Assembly: GCA_964549275.1 (NCBI GenBank)
Contig: CAZJUP010000005.1
Coordinates: forward strand, 62,001-126,000
Direction: 5' to 3'
Source: CAZJUP01 sp964549275
GTDB taxonomy: Bacteria; Fidelibacterota; Marinisomatia; Marinisomatales; TCS55
DNA length: 64,000 bases
Positions 17,905-26,676 of the stretch are shown in pieces (positions within the stretch are counted from its first letter, which is position 1; each line of letters begins with the position of its first letter). The position numbers and the translations under genes were made by a program. Below the pieces are notes generated by a model. It saw only the letters and a program-made list of their open reading frames with translations, did no database searches and had not been told where the DNA came from.

Positions 17905-18274
17905 TGCATTCGATTTCTATATCTGCCCCCCCAGGAAGTTTAGAAACTTCAACTGCGGACCTTGCGGGAGGTGTTTGTCCCCTGAATCGTTTATCAAATA
18001 CAGCATTAACCTCAGAGAACCTTGATAGATCTGTTAGGAAGACAGTTAATTTAACTGCTTTTGATAAATCAGTCCCCCCTGCGGTTAAAACACCATTAAT
18101 GTTATGCAATACCTGATCCACGCGTTGCATAAAGTTTCCTGAAATCAATTTTCCCGTCAACGGATCCAATGGTATTTGGCCGGCAGTAAAGACAAAACCG
18201 TTTGAGATTACCCCTTGATTGTATGCACCAATTGGCGCCGGGGCCATAGGAGTATTAATAATACGTCTTTCCAT
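17891..18274 (-). CDS. ridA: RidA-family enamine/imine deaminase
   Basis: A 127-residue protein with the complete RidA pattern: APIGAYNQGV, VFTAGQIPLDP, a central VKLTVFLTDL and the C-terminal PPARSAVEVSKLPGG with the arginine that binds the substrate carboxylate, then IEIECIAV. RidA hydrolyses reactive 2-aminoacrylate and similar imines made by PLP enzymes such as serine/threonine dehydratases; one is encoded at 52789. Length is typical (about 128). It is in a tight operon 9 bp after the PPC-domain gene. Confidence 0.93.
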   Translation of the reverse strand: MERRIINTPMAPAPIGAYNQGVISNGFVFTAGQIPLDPLTGKLISGNFMQRVDQVLHNINGVLTAGGTDLSKAVKLTVFLTDLSRFSEVNAVFDKRFRGQTPPARSAVEVSKLPGGADIEIECIAVV

Positions 18275-18283
18275 TTTTATCTC

Positions 18284-18709
18284 CTAATCCATAAAACATA
18301 GTGTAGGCAATCCAATATTCGAATCCATTTCCCTTGCTACAGTTGTATCAATAATTCTGAGAATAAATTCACCCACAGCAGCCACTTTCGCTTCAAATAA
18401 ATGTCCGCCCTTAACATTAAAATGGTGATCAGCAATCGTAATATGGGCATGGATAAATGGAGTGTCATCTTTCAAACTAATATTTCCTTGAAAGGATACC
18501 AATTCAAAATTTTCTTTAAAAAATTGTCGTAAATATTTTTTATTCATCAAATCGTACACACCCAATTCTACTTCATTAATGGCACCAATACCGGATATCT
18601 GTCCGTTTTGGATTTCATTATCTTTGCAAAATTGAATCAAGGTGTGCATGATTGGCTCACCTTGTTCAATATAAATGATACATGTATCCTTATCTTGTTT
18701 TACTTTCAT
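18284..18709 (-). CDS. PPC-domain (DUF296) protein
   Basis: A 141-residue stand-alone PPC/DUF296 domain. It begins with a strand-rich region, has ISGIGAINEVELGVYD, then PFIHAHITIADHHFNVKGGHL and ends in an EILRIIDTT-like strand. The paired His residues (HAHIT, ADHHF, GGHL) are the conserved features of this trimeric fold, which in plants is joined to AT-hooks but in bacteria is usually alone. Its role is unsettled. It lies 8 bp downstream of alaS. Confidence 0.8.
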   Translation of the reverse strand: MKVKQDKDTCIIYIEQGEPIMHTLIQFCKDNEIQNGQISGIGAINEVELGVYDLMNKKYLRQFFKENFELVSFQGNISLKDDTPFIHAHITIADHHFNVKGGHLFEAKVAAVGEFILRIIDTTVAREMDSNIGLPTLCFMD

Positions 18710-18717
18710 GTAACCCT

Positions 18718-21309
18718 CTAAATATTTTCTACGATTTTTTCAATGATATCCCTGCCCGAGTTCAGGGCGTGATCCAATTGGTCTGTATTTTTTCCGCCAG
18801 CTGTAGCCAAATGCGCTTTTCCGCCACCTCCACCGCCCATTTCTGCTCCAATTTTTCGGGCTAATTCCCCTGCTTTTAACCCGACCTTTACCAAGTCTGG
18901 AGTCACCACAACTACAGCAGATGGCTTTTCACTTCCCTCGGTACCCAAAACACCCACCCCACTCTTTATAACCGACAATAAACGGTCACCCATTGCCTTA
19001 AGTTCCTCGATTGAACTGACTTCCACCTTTTCTACGGTAATTGTATGTTCTCCAATTACTTTACCTTTTGCAACAATTGTTTTGGGATTAAAAGAGTTCA
19101 GTCCTCTTTTTTGCTGTTTTAAATTTTTCTCCAAGGACTTTTTCTGAGAAAGAATTTGTTCGATTCTTTCAGGTATTTCGTCTACAGCACAGTTTAACAG
19201 TGATTGAGCTGTCTCAAGAACAACTGTTTGGTTTTGTATAAATTCTATCGCGCCCTGGCCTGTGACAGCTACAAGTCGGCGAACCCCTGCGGCTAAAGCA
19301 GATTCTTCGGTAATTTTAAACAGACCTATGTCCCCCGTTCGGTCAACATGTGTACCACCACATAACTCCCTGGAAAAACTACTTATGGATACCACTCGCA
19401 CCTCTTCTCCATACTTTTCACCGAACAAAGCTGTGGCCCCCTCTTTCTTTGCAATATCATACTTTTTTACTGCAATATCCAATGCTGTATTCAAAATGAT
19501 TTCTCTGTTGACGATATCCTCTATTTGGCGAAGTTGTTCAGATGTGATTTTTTCAAAATGAGTTAAATCAAAGCGAAGATAATCCGGATGGACTAATGAT
19601 CCTGCCTGCTGAACATGTTCACCCAGAACTTGTTTTAAAGCGGCATGCATCAAATGAGTAGCTGAGTGGTTTTTTCGAATATTTTGGCGACGAAGTTCAT
19701 CCACAAGACATTCTACAGGGCCCGTAGCTTTTTCTGTCGAAAATTCGCCTTTACAATGGTGCACAAATACATCATTATCCTTTTTAACATTCAAAACATC
19801 CAAATTAATCCCATTCCCCCTTATCCATCCTTTATCCCCTATTTGCCCTCCTGATTCAGCATAAAATGGGGTTTCATCTAAAACGAGTAAGGTATTTTCA
19901 CCATCTAGAGAATATTTTCGTATTCTCGATTTTGACACCAGGGAACTGTATCCTATAAATTCAGAATTCTTTCCATCAGAGATTACTTCCCAATTAAGAG
20001 ACTTTTCTATTCTTTCGAATTTTCCTGATTTTTTGGCCCGCTCTTTCTGGAGTTTCATCTTTTTCTCAAAACCATTTAAATCTACAACGAATCCTTTTTC
20101 CCTGGCCATAAGCTCAGTTAAATCCAATGGAAAACCATAAGTATCATATAGCTTGAATGCTTCATCTCCCGAAATAGTTTTGTCTGAAAGTTTAGAAAGC
20201 AATTTTTCAAAATGATTTAATCCTCTGTCTAAAGTTTCGTTAAAAGATGACTCCTCAGCACGAATGACATTTTCGATGTGAGCGGATTTTTCCAAAACTT
20301 CCGGAAAAACTCCTCCCATAATTTCACCCACGGTTTTAACAACCTTATACATAAAGGGTTTATGCTGGTTCAATATACGTCCAAATCGTGCTCCTCGGCG
20401 GAGGATTCGTCGAAGAACATACCCTCGACCTTCATTTGAAGGCATACCGCCATCTGCAATAGAAAAAGACAACATCCGAATGTGATCTGCGATCACTTGA
20501 AAGGGTACGGGGTCATCGGTGTAGGACCTACCGGTTAAATCTTCTACTTTTTTTATAAGGGGAAAAAACAAATCAGTTTCATAATTACTTGTTTTATTTT
20601 GGAGAACTGTTACAATTCTTTCCAGGCCTGCTCCAGTATCCACATGTTTCTCAGGTAAGTCTTCCAAGGAACCGTCTTCGAGACGATTATTCTGAATAAA
20701 CACAAGATTCCATAATTCCCAATATTCATCGGATTTGTTAACACCTTTAGCAGATTGAGATGAAATATCTTCCCCAATAAAATAATGAATTTCTGAACAG
20801 GGACCACAAGGACCTGTTTCTCCCATTTCCCAAAAATTGTCTTTCTTACCACATTTTAATACTCGAGATGGGTCTATATCGGTTACTTTAGGCCATAACT
20901 TGAAGGCCTCATCGTCCTCTTCATAAACCGTCGCCCATAACCTGTTTTTATCTAATCCCCACACTTCCGTGAATAATTCCCAAGCCCAACTAATTGCTTC
21001 CGCTTTATAATAATCACCAAATGACCAGTTTCCTAACATTTCAAAAAAAGTGTGGTGAAATGTATCAATACCCACTTCTTCCAGATCATTATGTTTACCG
21101 GAAACCCGAATACATTTCTGGCTGTTCACAACCCGTTTATCTTGAGGAGTTTCTACTCCGAGAAAAATTGGTTTAAACTGGTTCATGCCAGCATTTGTGA
21201 ATAAAAGTGTGGGGTCATCCGTGGGTATAACCGATGAACTCCGGGTAAACCTGTGTTCCTTCCCTTCGAAAAAATCAATAAATGATTTACGTATTTCCTT
21301 GCTATTCAT
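18718..21309 (-). CDS. alaS: Alanyl-tRNA synthetase
   Basis: An 863-residue class II synthetase that charges tRNA-Ala. The N-terminal catalytic core has IRKSFIDFFEGKEH, TLLFTNAGMNQFKPIFLG and the AlaRS motif 2 block around KCIRVSGKHNDLEEVG. The editing domain has the zinc-binding HSATH and CGGTHVDRTGD motifs. The C-terminal region includes the DHHA1-type glycine-rich segment GGGGGGKAHLATAGG. Length is typical (860-880). It appears to be the first gene of a seven-gene minus-strand operon. Its start lies 34 bp after the stop of the upstream barrel gene. Confidence 0.97.
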   Translation of the reverse strand: MNSKEIRKSFIDFFEGKEHRFTRSSSVIPTDDPTLLFTNAGMNQFKPIFLGVETPQDKRVVNSQKCIRVSGKHNDLEEVGIDTFHHTFFEMLGNWSFGDYYKAEAISWAWELFTEVWGLDKNRLWATVYEEDDEAFKLWPKVTDIDPSRVLKCGKKDNFWEMGETGPCGPCSEIHYFIGEDISSQSAKGVNKSDEYWELWNLVFIQNNRLEDGSLEDLPEKHVDTGAGLERIVTVLQNKTSNYETDLFFPLIKKVEDLTGRSYTDDPVPFQVIADHIRMLSFSIADGGMPSNEGRGYVLRRILRRGARFGRILNQHKPFMYKVVKTVGEIMGGVFPEVLEKSAHIENVIRAEESSFNETLDRGLNHFEKLLSKLSDKTISGDEAFKLYDTYGFPLDLTELMAREKGFVVDLNGFEKKMKLQKERAKKSGKFERIEKSLNWEVISDGKNSEFIGYSSLVSKSRIRKYSLDGENTLLVLDETPFYAESGGQIGDKGWIRGNGINLDVLNVKKDNDVFVHHCKGEFSTEKATGPVECLVDELRRQNIRKNHSATHLMHAALKQVLGEHVQQAGSLVHPDYLRFDLTHFEKITSEQLRQIEDIVNREIILNTALDIAVKKYDIAKKEGATALFGEKYGEEVRVVSISSFSRELCGGTHVDRTGDIGLFKITEESALAAGVRRLVAVTGQGAIEFIQNQTVVLETAQSLLNCAVDEIPERIEQILSQKKSLEKNLKQQKRGLNSFNPKTIVAKGKVIGEHTITVEKVEVSSIEELKAMGDRLLSVIKSGVGVLGTEGSEKPSAVVVVTPDLVKVGLKAGELARKIGAEMGGGGGGKAHLATAGGKNTDQLDHALNSGRDIIEKIVENI

Positions 21310-21343
21310 CGTTAGTTAATTCTGTTGTTACTTGATGTTCTAA

Positions 21344-22909
21344 TTAAAATATGAAACTGGTTTCAATCGTAGTGATATCAATGGTCTCCGCATCCCCATT
21401 GATGGTACCGTTTCCATCTAAATCTCTATACATCCGTCTAAATGTGTAATTCAGCACCAAGCCTGATCCCATAGAAATTCCAAGTTTATAGCCGTACAGG
21501 GTGCTTTCTGTAACGCTGAATTTAAACGGATTTGGGACATTTCTCTGCTGGTAAAATATCAGAGCATGGTGCAGCTTGCTTATGGGTTTCCGTAATCTAA
21601 GAGTAGCGATAAAGTTTTGATTTCTGCTTTGAGTATATTTTTCATCTAGAATGCTCCACATTTCACCCAGCATATTTTGATAAGAAGCTCCAGCCTCCAT
21701 TAAAGATCCCAAATTAAGGGTCAATTTTCCATAAAACCCTTTTTGCTTCCCGAACCGACCAAGTTTGGATTCCTTAGAGAGTAAATTTAATTGCCCATCT
21801 GAACCGGCTAAAAAAGTAATTCGTTCAATTTCATAGGACCGATTCCAATATCCAAACTCAAATTGACCATCAGGAACCATTCGATACTCAAAACTAAATC
21901 TGGCCGGACCAAACCGGGATGAGGCTCCAAAAGGTACAAGGCCCATTCCTAAGGGAAGCGATCCTTCACCAGATGGATGCTTTGTTTCTCCTATCAGTTT
22001 TGCTGCTTGGGCATACAATGAAATTGAAAATCGTTTTTCTGCAAATAACGGATACCCGATATCCAATGCAACTGCATATACCGGGTCACTCTGAGTCTTA
22101 ACATTCACGGGATCGTTTTTTCGTTGGATATTTTGGTCAAGAACCAAGGTTTGGCCATTCCAGCCGGGAACATTGCTATCCAATGTATCTGTAATACCAT
22201 CGCCATCTATATCCAGTTCAATGGGATCATTATCCGCCAATCCATCTCCATCCGAATCAATCCACCACTCATTTAAGTTGGGAAAATCATCCACCACATT
22301 CGGCCGGCCATCTCCATCGCTATCTTTCAAGCCCAAGTACTGGTTTCTATCAGCTACAAAGGATAATGAGATTGGTATCTTGAAAAGATTTTTAGACCCG
22401 GCCCGAAAACCAAATACACCAATATTTTCCTTAAAGTCATTGACAAATCCTTTTATATCTAATCGGTTACTGTTCATTTCAAAATCAAATCCTATTTTTC
22501 GCTCCTGGGGGTAGAGTATAGCATTGGAATACCCGTTCACAAGGATCCCATATCCCATATTTACTCTATCTAAAGCACCGATTTTCCCATAATATTTATC
22601 TCCGGGGAATCCATAACGGATATAGTATATTTTATCAATTAATGAATTCTTCGCTGCAGTACCATCAGAAAAATCCCATTCATCTTTGTGAATATGACCC
22701 TGTTCATCAAAATAAAAAACCAAATCCAAAGCCACACCAAATTTTCCTATGGGAATGATGGGGCGAAGCGCAATCTGGTTCCATATCTTTCCATCGATAG
22801 TCACTGCCCCCACAGCACCTTGGGTCTTTCCCCCAGACTGTCCCACAATTATAACCACGAAAAATGCAGCCGTGAGTATTCTTTTAATGATGAATCGTAA
22901 TTGACACAT
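21344..22909 (-). CDS. Predicted outer-membrane beta-barrel protein with thrombospondin-type calcium loops
   Basis: A 521-residue protein with an N-terminal signal-like segment (residues about 8-22) and many alternating-hydrophobicity strands ending in an aromatic C-terminus (SFIF), the mark of an outer-membrane barrel. Residues about 197-246 carry thrombospondin type 3-like repeats: DSDGDGRPN, DSDGDGLADND and DIDGDGITD. A further DLDGNGTINGDAE loop is near the C-terminus. These are calcium-binding patterns. I do not recognise the barrel family and no ligand can be named. It is divergent from the plus-strand secretion operon beginning at 22998, and is 34 bp from alaS. Confidence 0.65.
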   Translation of the reverse strand: MCQLRFIIKRILTAAFFVVIIVGQSGGKTQGAVGAVTIDGKIWNQIALRPIIPIGKFGVALDLVFYFDEQGHIHKDEWDFSDGTAAKNSLIDKIYYIRYGFPGDKYYGKIGALDRVNMGYGILVNGYSNAILYPQERKIGFDFEMNSNRLDIKGFVNDFKENIGVFGFRAGSKNLFKIPISLSFVADRNQYLGLKDSDGDGRPNVVDDFPNLNEWWIDSDGDGLADNDPIELDIDGDGITDTLDSNVPGWNGQTLVLDQNIQRKNDPVNVKTQSDPVYAVALDIGYPLFAEKRFSISLYAQAAKLIGETKHPSGEGSLPLGMGLVPFGASSRFGPARFSFEYRMVPDGQFEFGYWNRSYEIERITFLAGSDGQLNLLSKESKLGRFGKQKGFYGKLTLNLGSLMEAGASYQNMLGEMWSILDEKYTQSRNQNFIATLRLRKPISKLHHALIFYQQRNVPNPFKFSVTESTLYGYKLGISMGSGLVLNYTFRRMYRDLDGNGTINGDAETIDITTIETSFIF

Positions 22910-22997
22910 AACAGCATGAGAAATTACCGATTCACTTCTCTCGAGAACAACGTCTATTTCCTCACAAGATCCATTTAAAATGTCCTAAATTCAAAAG

Positions 22998-23303
22998 ATG
23001 AACTATCCGAATTCCATCACCAGTTGCGAAGATTTAATGCATCTTTCACGAATAGAATTAAAAAAATATATTCTTTCGATTCAATCTGAACTTCAGCAAA
23101 AACTGAATTCAGGAAAGTCTATAGATACCATTTTAGATCAATCTGACCCTTTTGAAATATTGGAACCATTTTTATCTAAAGAATTATATCCCATATTGGT
23201 TTTACTCATGGTAAACAATTTGCAGTCTGATACGGTATTAAACCCAATATTAGATGCATTAGAAAACCAACTTCATTACAACTCAAATACTCTACCAAAA
23301 TAA
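22998..23303 (+). CDS. Conserved-looking hypothetical protein, first gene of a secretion-linked operon
   Basis: A 101-residue, mostly helical soluble protein with no recognised domain. It has no signal peptide. A leucine-rich stretch LSKELYPILVLLMVNN is the most hydrophobic part. The following gene starts 1 bp after its stop, so it is likely cotranslated. No convincing Shine-Dalgarno precedes the ATG. Function unknown. Confidence 0.55.
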   Translation: MNYPNSITSCEDLMHLSRIELKKYILSIQSELQQKLNSGKSIDTILDQSDPFEILEPFLSKELYPILVLLMVNNLQSDTVLNPILDALENQLHYNSNTLPK

Positions 23304-23304
23304 A

Positions 23305-23928
23305 ATGGTTCGTGTTCTTCTTTTAGGATTAATACTCGTAAAGCTATCCATAGGCCAGGAAGTATCTACTATAACTGGTGTCAGCCTGGATTCTAAAAAA
23401 AATGGTCTTTTTATTAAATTCCACACCGATATTCCTATCTCTGCGGAACGAATCACCGGCTGGTATAACCAGTCAGGCGGTTGGTTTTATACTACGATTC
23501 TATTGGCTAATGCAGATACATCACACATAGAAAACACAAAATTTTCTCACCCTGTAAGCCAAATAGAGTGCTCCATTGTCGGTGAATCTGTTCAGATTGG
23601 CTTTCGTGTAATAACACCTATTGAACAGTTTGAATTTTATCATAGTGAGGAGCCTACTGAAATACTGGCTTCCCTACGTTATCCTTTATCTGAAATGATT
23701 ACAGAATTAAACAAATCAGAAAATCCATCAATTGCAATTCCCGTAAAACCATTTGAAAATCCACGACGAAAAGCTATCATTCAAACCTTATATTTTGCAG
23801 GAGGCGGCTTAACAACTGCCGGTTTTTTGTCAAAAGAAAAAAGTAGTGGGTGGGAAATTCCCATGGGGATGGGTTTTATTGCTGCTGCCTATATAATCGA
23901 AACATTTTTCCAGGGGGATAAATCATGA
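23305..23928 (+). CDS. Hypothetical exported protein with C-terminal membrane segments
   Basis: A 207-residue protein. Residues 1-17 form a signal-like segment (VRVLLLGLILVKLSIGQE). The middle is strand-rich (GVSLDSKKNGLFIKFHTDIP, then SAERITGWYNQSGGWFYTTI) and resembles an AMIN-like periplasmic domain only loosely. Near the C-terminus are two hydrophobic segments (about 170-183 and 190-203) after a basic PRRKAIIQ. No family is recognised. The stop overlaps the next gene as ATGA. Confidence 0.55.
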   Translation: MVRVLLLGLILVKLSIGQEVSTITGVSLDSKKNGLFIKFHTDIPISAERITGWYNQSGGWFYTTILLANADTSHIENTKFSHPVSQIECSIVGESVQIGFRVITPIEQFEFYHSEEPTEILASLRYPLSEMITELNKSENPSIAIPVKPFENPRRKAIIQTLYFAGGGLTTAGFLSKEKSSGWEIPMGMGFIAAAYIIETFFQGDKS

Positions 23929-24050
23929 ACGATACCCAGTCATATTTCGCCTTCTTTTATGTTTTTGGTATCATTCTGTTTGCGATCTTTATTCGTCTTT
24001 ACTTAAGGAGAAAACGTCAAAATAAATATTGGGAAGACCGTAGAAAATGA
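23925..24050 (+). CDS. 41-residue single-span membrane protein
   Basis: A short open frame of 41 codons: about 10 polar residues, a single hydrophobic span (YFAFFYVFGIILFAIFIRLY) and a basic, Trp-containing tail. Its ATG overlaps the previous stop as ATGA, and its own stop overlaps the next ATG, again as ATGA. Overlaps at both ends in one operon are strong evidence that it is translated. The orientation by the positive-inside rule puts the tail in the cytoplasm. No family recognised; it could be a small accessory of the metalloprotease or exported protein next to it. Confidence 0.65.
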   Translation: MNDTQSYFAFFYVFGIILFAIFIRLYLRRKRQNKYWEDRRK

Positions 24051-25798
24051 AACTGAGATACACCCTGTGTCTGACTGTATTTGTTTCACAAATTGTCGCT
24101 AAAACCGTACACCAATCTGTAGAATTAATCACAGATGCAATGGAAGAAAATATAGAATTACGTCATGTAACACCTCATCTTTTAAATATCGCAAAAAATG
24201 GTTATAAGTTGAATTCTGACATCCAAACTCATCTTAAGGGATATGGATTCCAATTCAAAGGCAAATTGGTAAATCGATCGTATATCATTAGAGACGAAGC
24301 ATCGGGACTTGGTTTATATTTTGATTCAGGATTATTCCGATTTCATTATACACTAACAGGCAAACATGCTGTATCCGATGAAGACCTGGATGGCACAGGT
24401 ATCCCGGATTATATTGAAAATATGGCAGCTATATTTGACTCAGTAGCCTATATTCAACATACCACTCTTGGATATGAAAAACCTCCCAGTGACGGTTGGT
24501 ATTCCTCCACTCGAGATAAAGGGGGGTCTGACCACTATGATGTATATTTAAGAAATCTACCATCCTCATTTTATGGATATGTCCAACCAGAAGACTATGC
24601 ACTTGGCAATGGGAACAATGAGCATACGAGCCGTCAAGAATTAAATGCCTTTACAAGTTATATGGCCATGAGAAATAATTATAACGGATTCCCTCATGAT
24701 GAATATGACAATATACGTGTGACTGTTGCTCACGAATATTTTCATGCAGTACAATTCGGTTATGATGGATGGGAAGAGCCATGGGTATTGGAAGCAACTG
24801 CGGTCTGGATGGAAGAAGTGATATATGATGATATAAATGATTGTTACCAATATATGCCGGATTGGTTTAATGAACCCCAACGATCTCTGGATTCGAATGG
24901 TTCACATTGGTATGGCTCTTTTATTTTCTTTCAATACATCGAAGAACACCTCGGGGGAAAAGATGTGATGAAAAATATATTTGATCTAAGTGTAACTAAG
25001 GACAGTAACAAAGGGAATTATAGCCATTGGGCAATTCATCAAGCCTTAGAAATCTCTGGTGCAACTTTTACTGATGCACTGAATCAAATGGCTGTGGCAA
25101 ATCAAATCATGTCTTCCTTCCCTTCAGCAGGGCGATATTCTTACGAAGAAGCATTTTCCTACCCAGTTCAGCATCCAAGACGCATGGCAGTTGAAAATTT
25201 TCAAACGGGCAATAAAGATACCCTGTCCAGTGTACGCCTTGAAAAATTTGCTAGCCAATATATCCAGGTTTTCACCTCTACCCCAGTTCGCATAGACCTT
25301 TTAAACGAGTCAGGTCCATTGTCTGACTTGCAATTACACGCAATATTGAAGAAAAATGACAATTCCTACAAAGTCCTTTCCTCTCCTTCTGTTAATATCG
25401 ATCCCGTAAATTTAAAGTCTATAAATCTCGCAGTAGTTAGTCAGGACACTCTGGTTAACAATTGGGATTTTATTATTTCTTTCAAGGATGGAGTGCCGGG
25501 TACAGACGCATGGGTTCCAATGGAATTCATTTTAGGAAATCCTTACCCAAACCCTTTTAACGGCACAATGCATATTTCTATTTATTTATTCGATGACTTA
25601 GCTCTAAAAGTCGATGTCATAGATCTCTCAGGCAGGACCATTTCTACCATAGCAAACAGGGTCTTTCAATCCGGAAATTATCTATTAAAATGGAATGGAC
25701 GGCTACAATCCGGGGAGTCTGCATCTTCCGGGATCTATTATATCAGAGTGTCAGGAAAAGACACCCAAGAATGGAAACCCATTACATATGTAAAATGA
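24047..25798 (+). CDS. Secreted metalloprotease-like protein with T9SS C-terminal sorting domain
   Basis: A 583-residue exported protein. After a signal peptide (about 1-18) there is a calcium-type loop DEDLDGTGIPDYIE (111-124) and a zinc-protease motif HEYFH (229-233) followed by WVLEATAVWMEE (246-257), supplying a third-ligand glutamate. This layout resembles the MXAN_6640-type putative metalloproteases. Residues about 500-583 read like a type A T9SS sorting domain: NPYPNPFNG, then VDVIDLSGR, SGNYLLKWNG and SSGIYYIRV. It would cross the outer membrane by the type IX system and be cleaved or anchored at the surface. It is the last gene of the operon and overlaps the 41-residue protein by ATGA. 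Confidence 0.78.
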   Translation: MKLRYTLCLTVFVSQIVAKTVHQSVELITDAMEENIELRHVTPHLLNIAKNGYKLNSDIQTHLKGYGFQFKGKLVNRSYIIRDEASGLGLYFDSGLFRFHYTLTGKHAVSDEDLDGTGIPDYIENMAAIFDSVAYIQHTTLGYEKPPSDGWYSSTRDKGGSDHYDVYLRNLPSSFYGYVQPEDYALGNGNNEHTSRQELNAFTSYMAMRNNYNGFPHDEYDNIRVTVAHEYFHAVQFGYDGWEEPWVLEATAVWMEEVIYDDINDCYQYMPDWFNEPQRSLDSNGSHWYGSFIFFQYIEEHLGGKDVMKNIFDLSVTKDSNKGNYSHWAIHQALEISGATFTDALNQMAVANQIMSSFPSAGRYSYEEAFSYPVQHPRRMAVENFQTGNKDTLSSVRLEKFASQYIQVFTSTPVRIDLLNESGPLSDLQLHAILKKNDNSYKVLSSPSVNIDPVNLKSINLAVVSQDTLVNNWDFIISFKDGVPGTDAWVPMEFILGNPYPNPFNGTMHISIYLFDDLALKVDVIDLSGRTISTIANRVFQSGNYLLKWNGRLQSGESASSGIYYIRVSGKDTQEWKPITYVK

Positions 25799-25807
25799 AA
25801 AAGTAAA

Positions 25808-26596
25808 TTATATAAACGGGTTTGTGCCATCTTTGGCTGGGCATTCTTCCCAATAATAGCACCAATTACAGAGAATGGATTGTTTTGCAGGAAATTCTTG
25901 TCCAACTTTTAGATGATGCCGAATAGTATCTATTCTCTTTTTTATACTTTCGATTAAAGATTCAATTTGGTTAGAGGTGCGAGTTGATTTTACTTCCAAA
26001 TTATGTTGGAGGAAATGCCATACCAACGTTACATCTTGCACATTTTCCCGATGCTTCTCCAAGGCAATCTGATACAATGCCAATTGGCCATCGTGGTCGG
26101 CCTGATATTGGTTCATCGCTCTTTTCCCTGATTTATAATCATGAATTTCATATCGTCCATCTCCATAATTGTCCAATCGATCTAATATACCCTTTAATAT
26201 ATAATCATCTGATTCATCCAGTTGGAAATCAAATTCAATTTCGTTTCCTTCGACGGGATCTTGAAAGGGATGATATGTCCTGTAAAACGCAGCAATACAT
26301 CGCTCACCCAATGTAAAGTAATCTTTCGGTTTATACTCTTTACGCACGATAGCAATTCGGTTGTGCCAGGAGTATTCCCATACATTTCTGTATTGTTCCA
26401 AAACCGTATCCAAAACAGGAATTTTTCCCTCCATGGCCTTATTATACAAAAATTCCAGTGATTCATGGATTCTCTTTCCCATGAATGCCTCAATCCCCTC
26501 ATCCGGTTTATCGATTTTATCGATATATCGAATACGGAATTGTGCTGGGCATTTTTTATAAGTTTCTAAGCTGCTGTAGGAGAATCTTTTAATCAT
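25808..26596 (-). CDS. Stand-alone PD-(D/E)XK nuclease, RecB/Cas4-like, with probable 4Fe-4S cluster
   Basis: A 262-residue protein of the PDDEXK_1 type. The N-terminal SYSSLETYKKCPAQFRIRY is the AddB/Cas4-like start with a lone Cys. The catalytic motifs are GILDRLD (D), YEIHDYKSGK (D..K) and a C-terminal QLALYQIAL. The C-terminal CNWCYYWEECP supplies three more Cys, which with the N-terminal one can ligate a 4Fe-4S cluster, as in AddB and Cas4. No helicase, cas gene or CRISPR array is nearby, so Cas4 in an adaptation role is not supported. Its partner is unknown. Confidence 0.8.
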   Translation of the reverse strand: MIKRFSYSSLETYKKCPAQFRIRYIDKIDKPDEGIEAFMGKRIHESLEFLYNKAMEGKIPVLDTVLEQYRNVWEYSWHNRIAIVRKEYKPKDYFTLGERCIAAFYRTYHPFQDPVEGNEIEFDFQLDESDDYILKGILDRLDNYGDGRYEIHDYKSGKRAMNQYQADHDGQLALYQIALEKHRENVQDVTLVWHFLQHNLEVKSTRTSNQIESLIESIKKRIDTIRHHLKVGQEFPAKQSILCNWCYYWEECPAKDGTNPFI

Positions 26597-26676
26597 AGAC
26601 TTTCGTTCTGGGAATATTTGAATTTATCAGAGAAGAGTAAACTACGTTATTTATTCCCATCTATTTTACAATAAGA

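Noticed and set aside
25808..26596. Cas4 of a CRISPR system
   Set aside because: Motifs fit PD-(D/E)XK with Fe-S, but no repeat-spacer array or other cas gene was seen anywhere in the window.
26613..26657. GGGAATA/TATTCCC inverted pair as a terminator upstream of the nuclease gene
   Set aside because: Arms are only 7 bp apart by more than 30 bases, with no T tract; likely chance.
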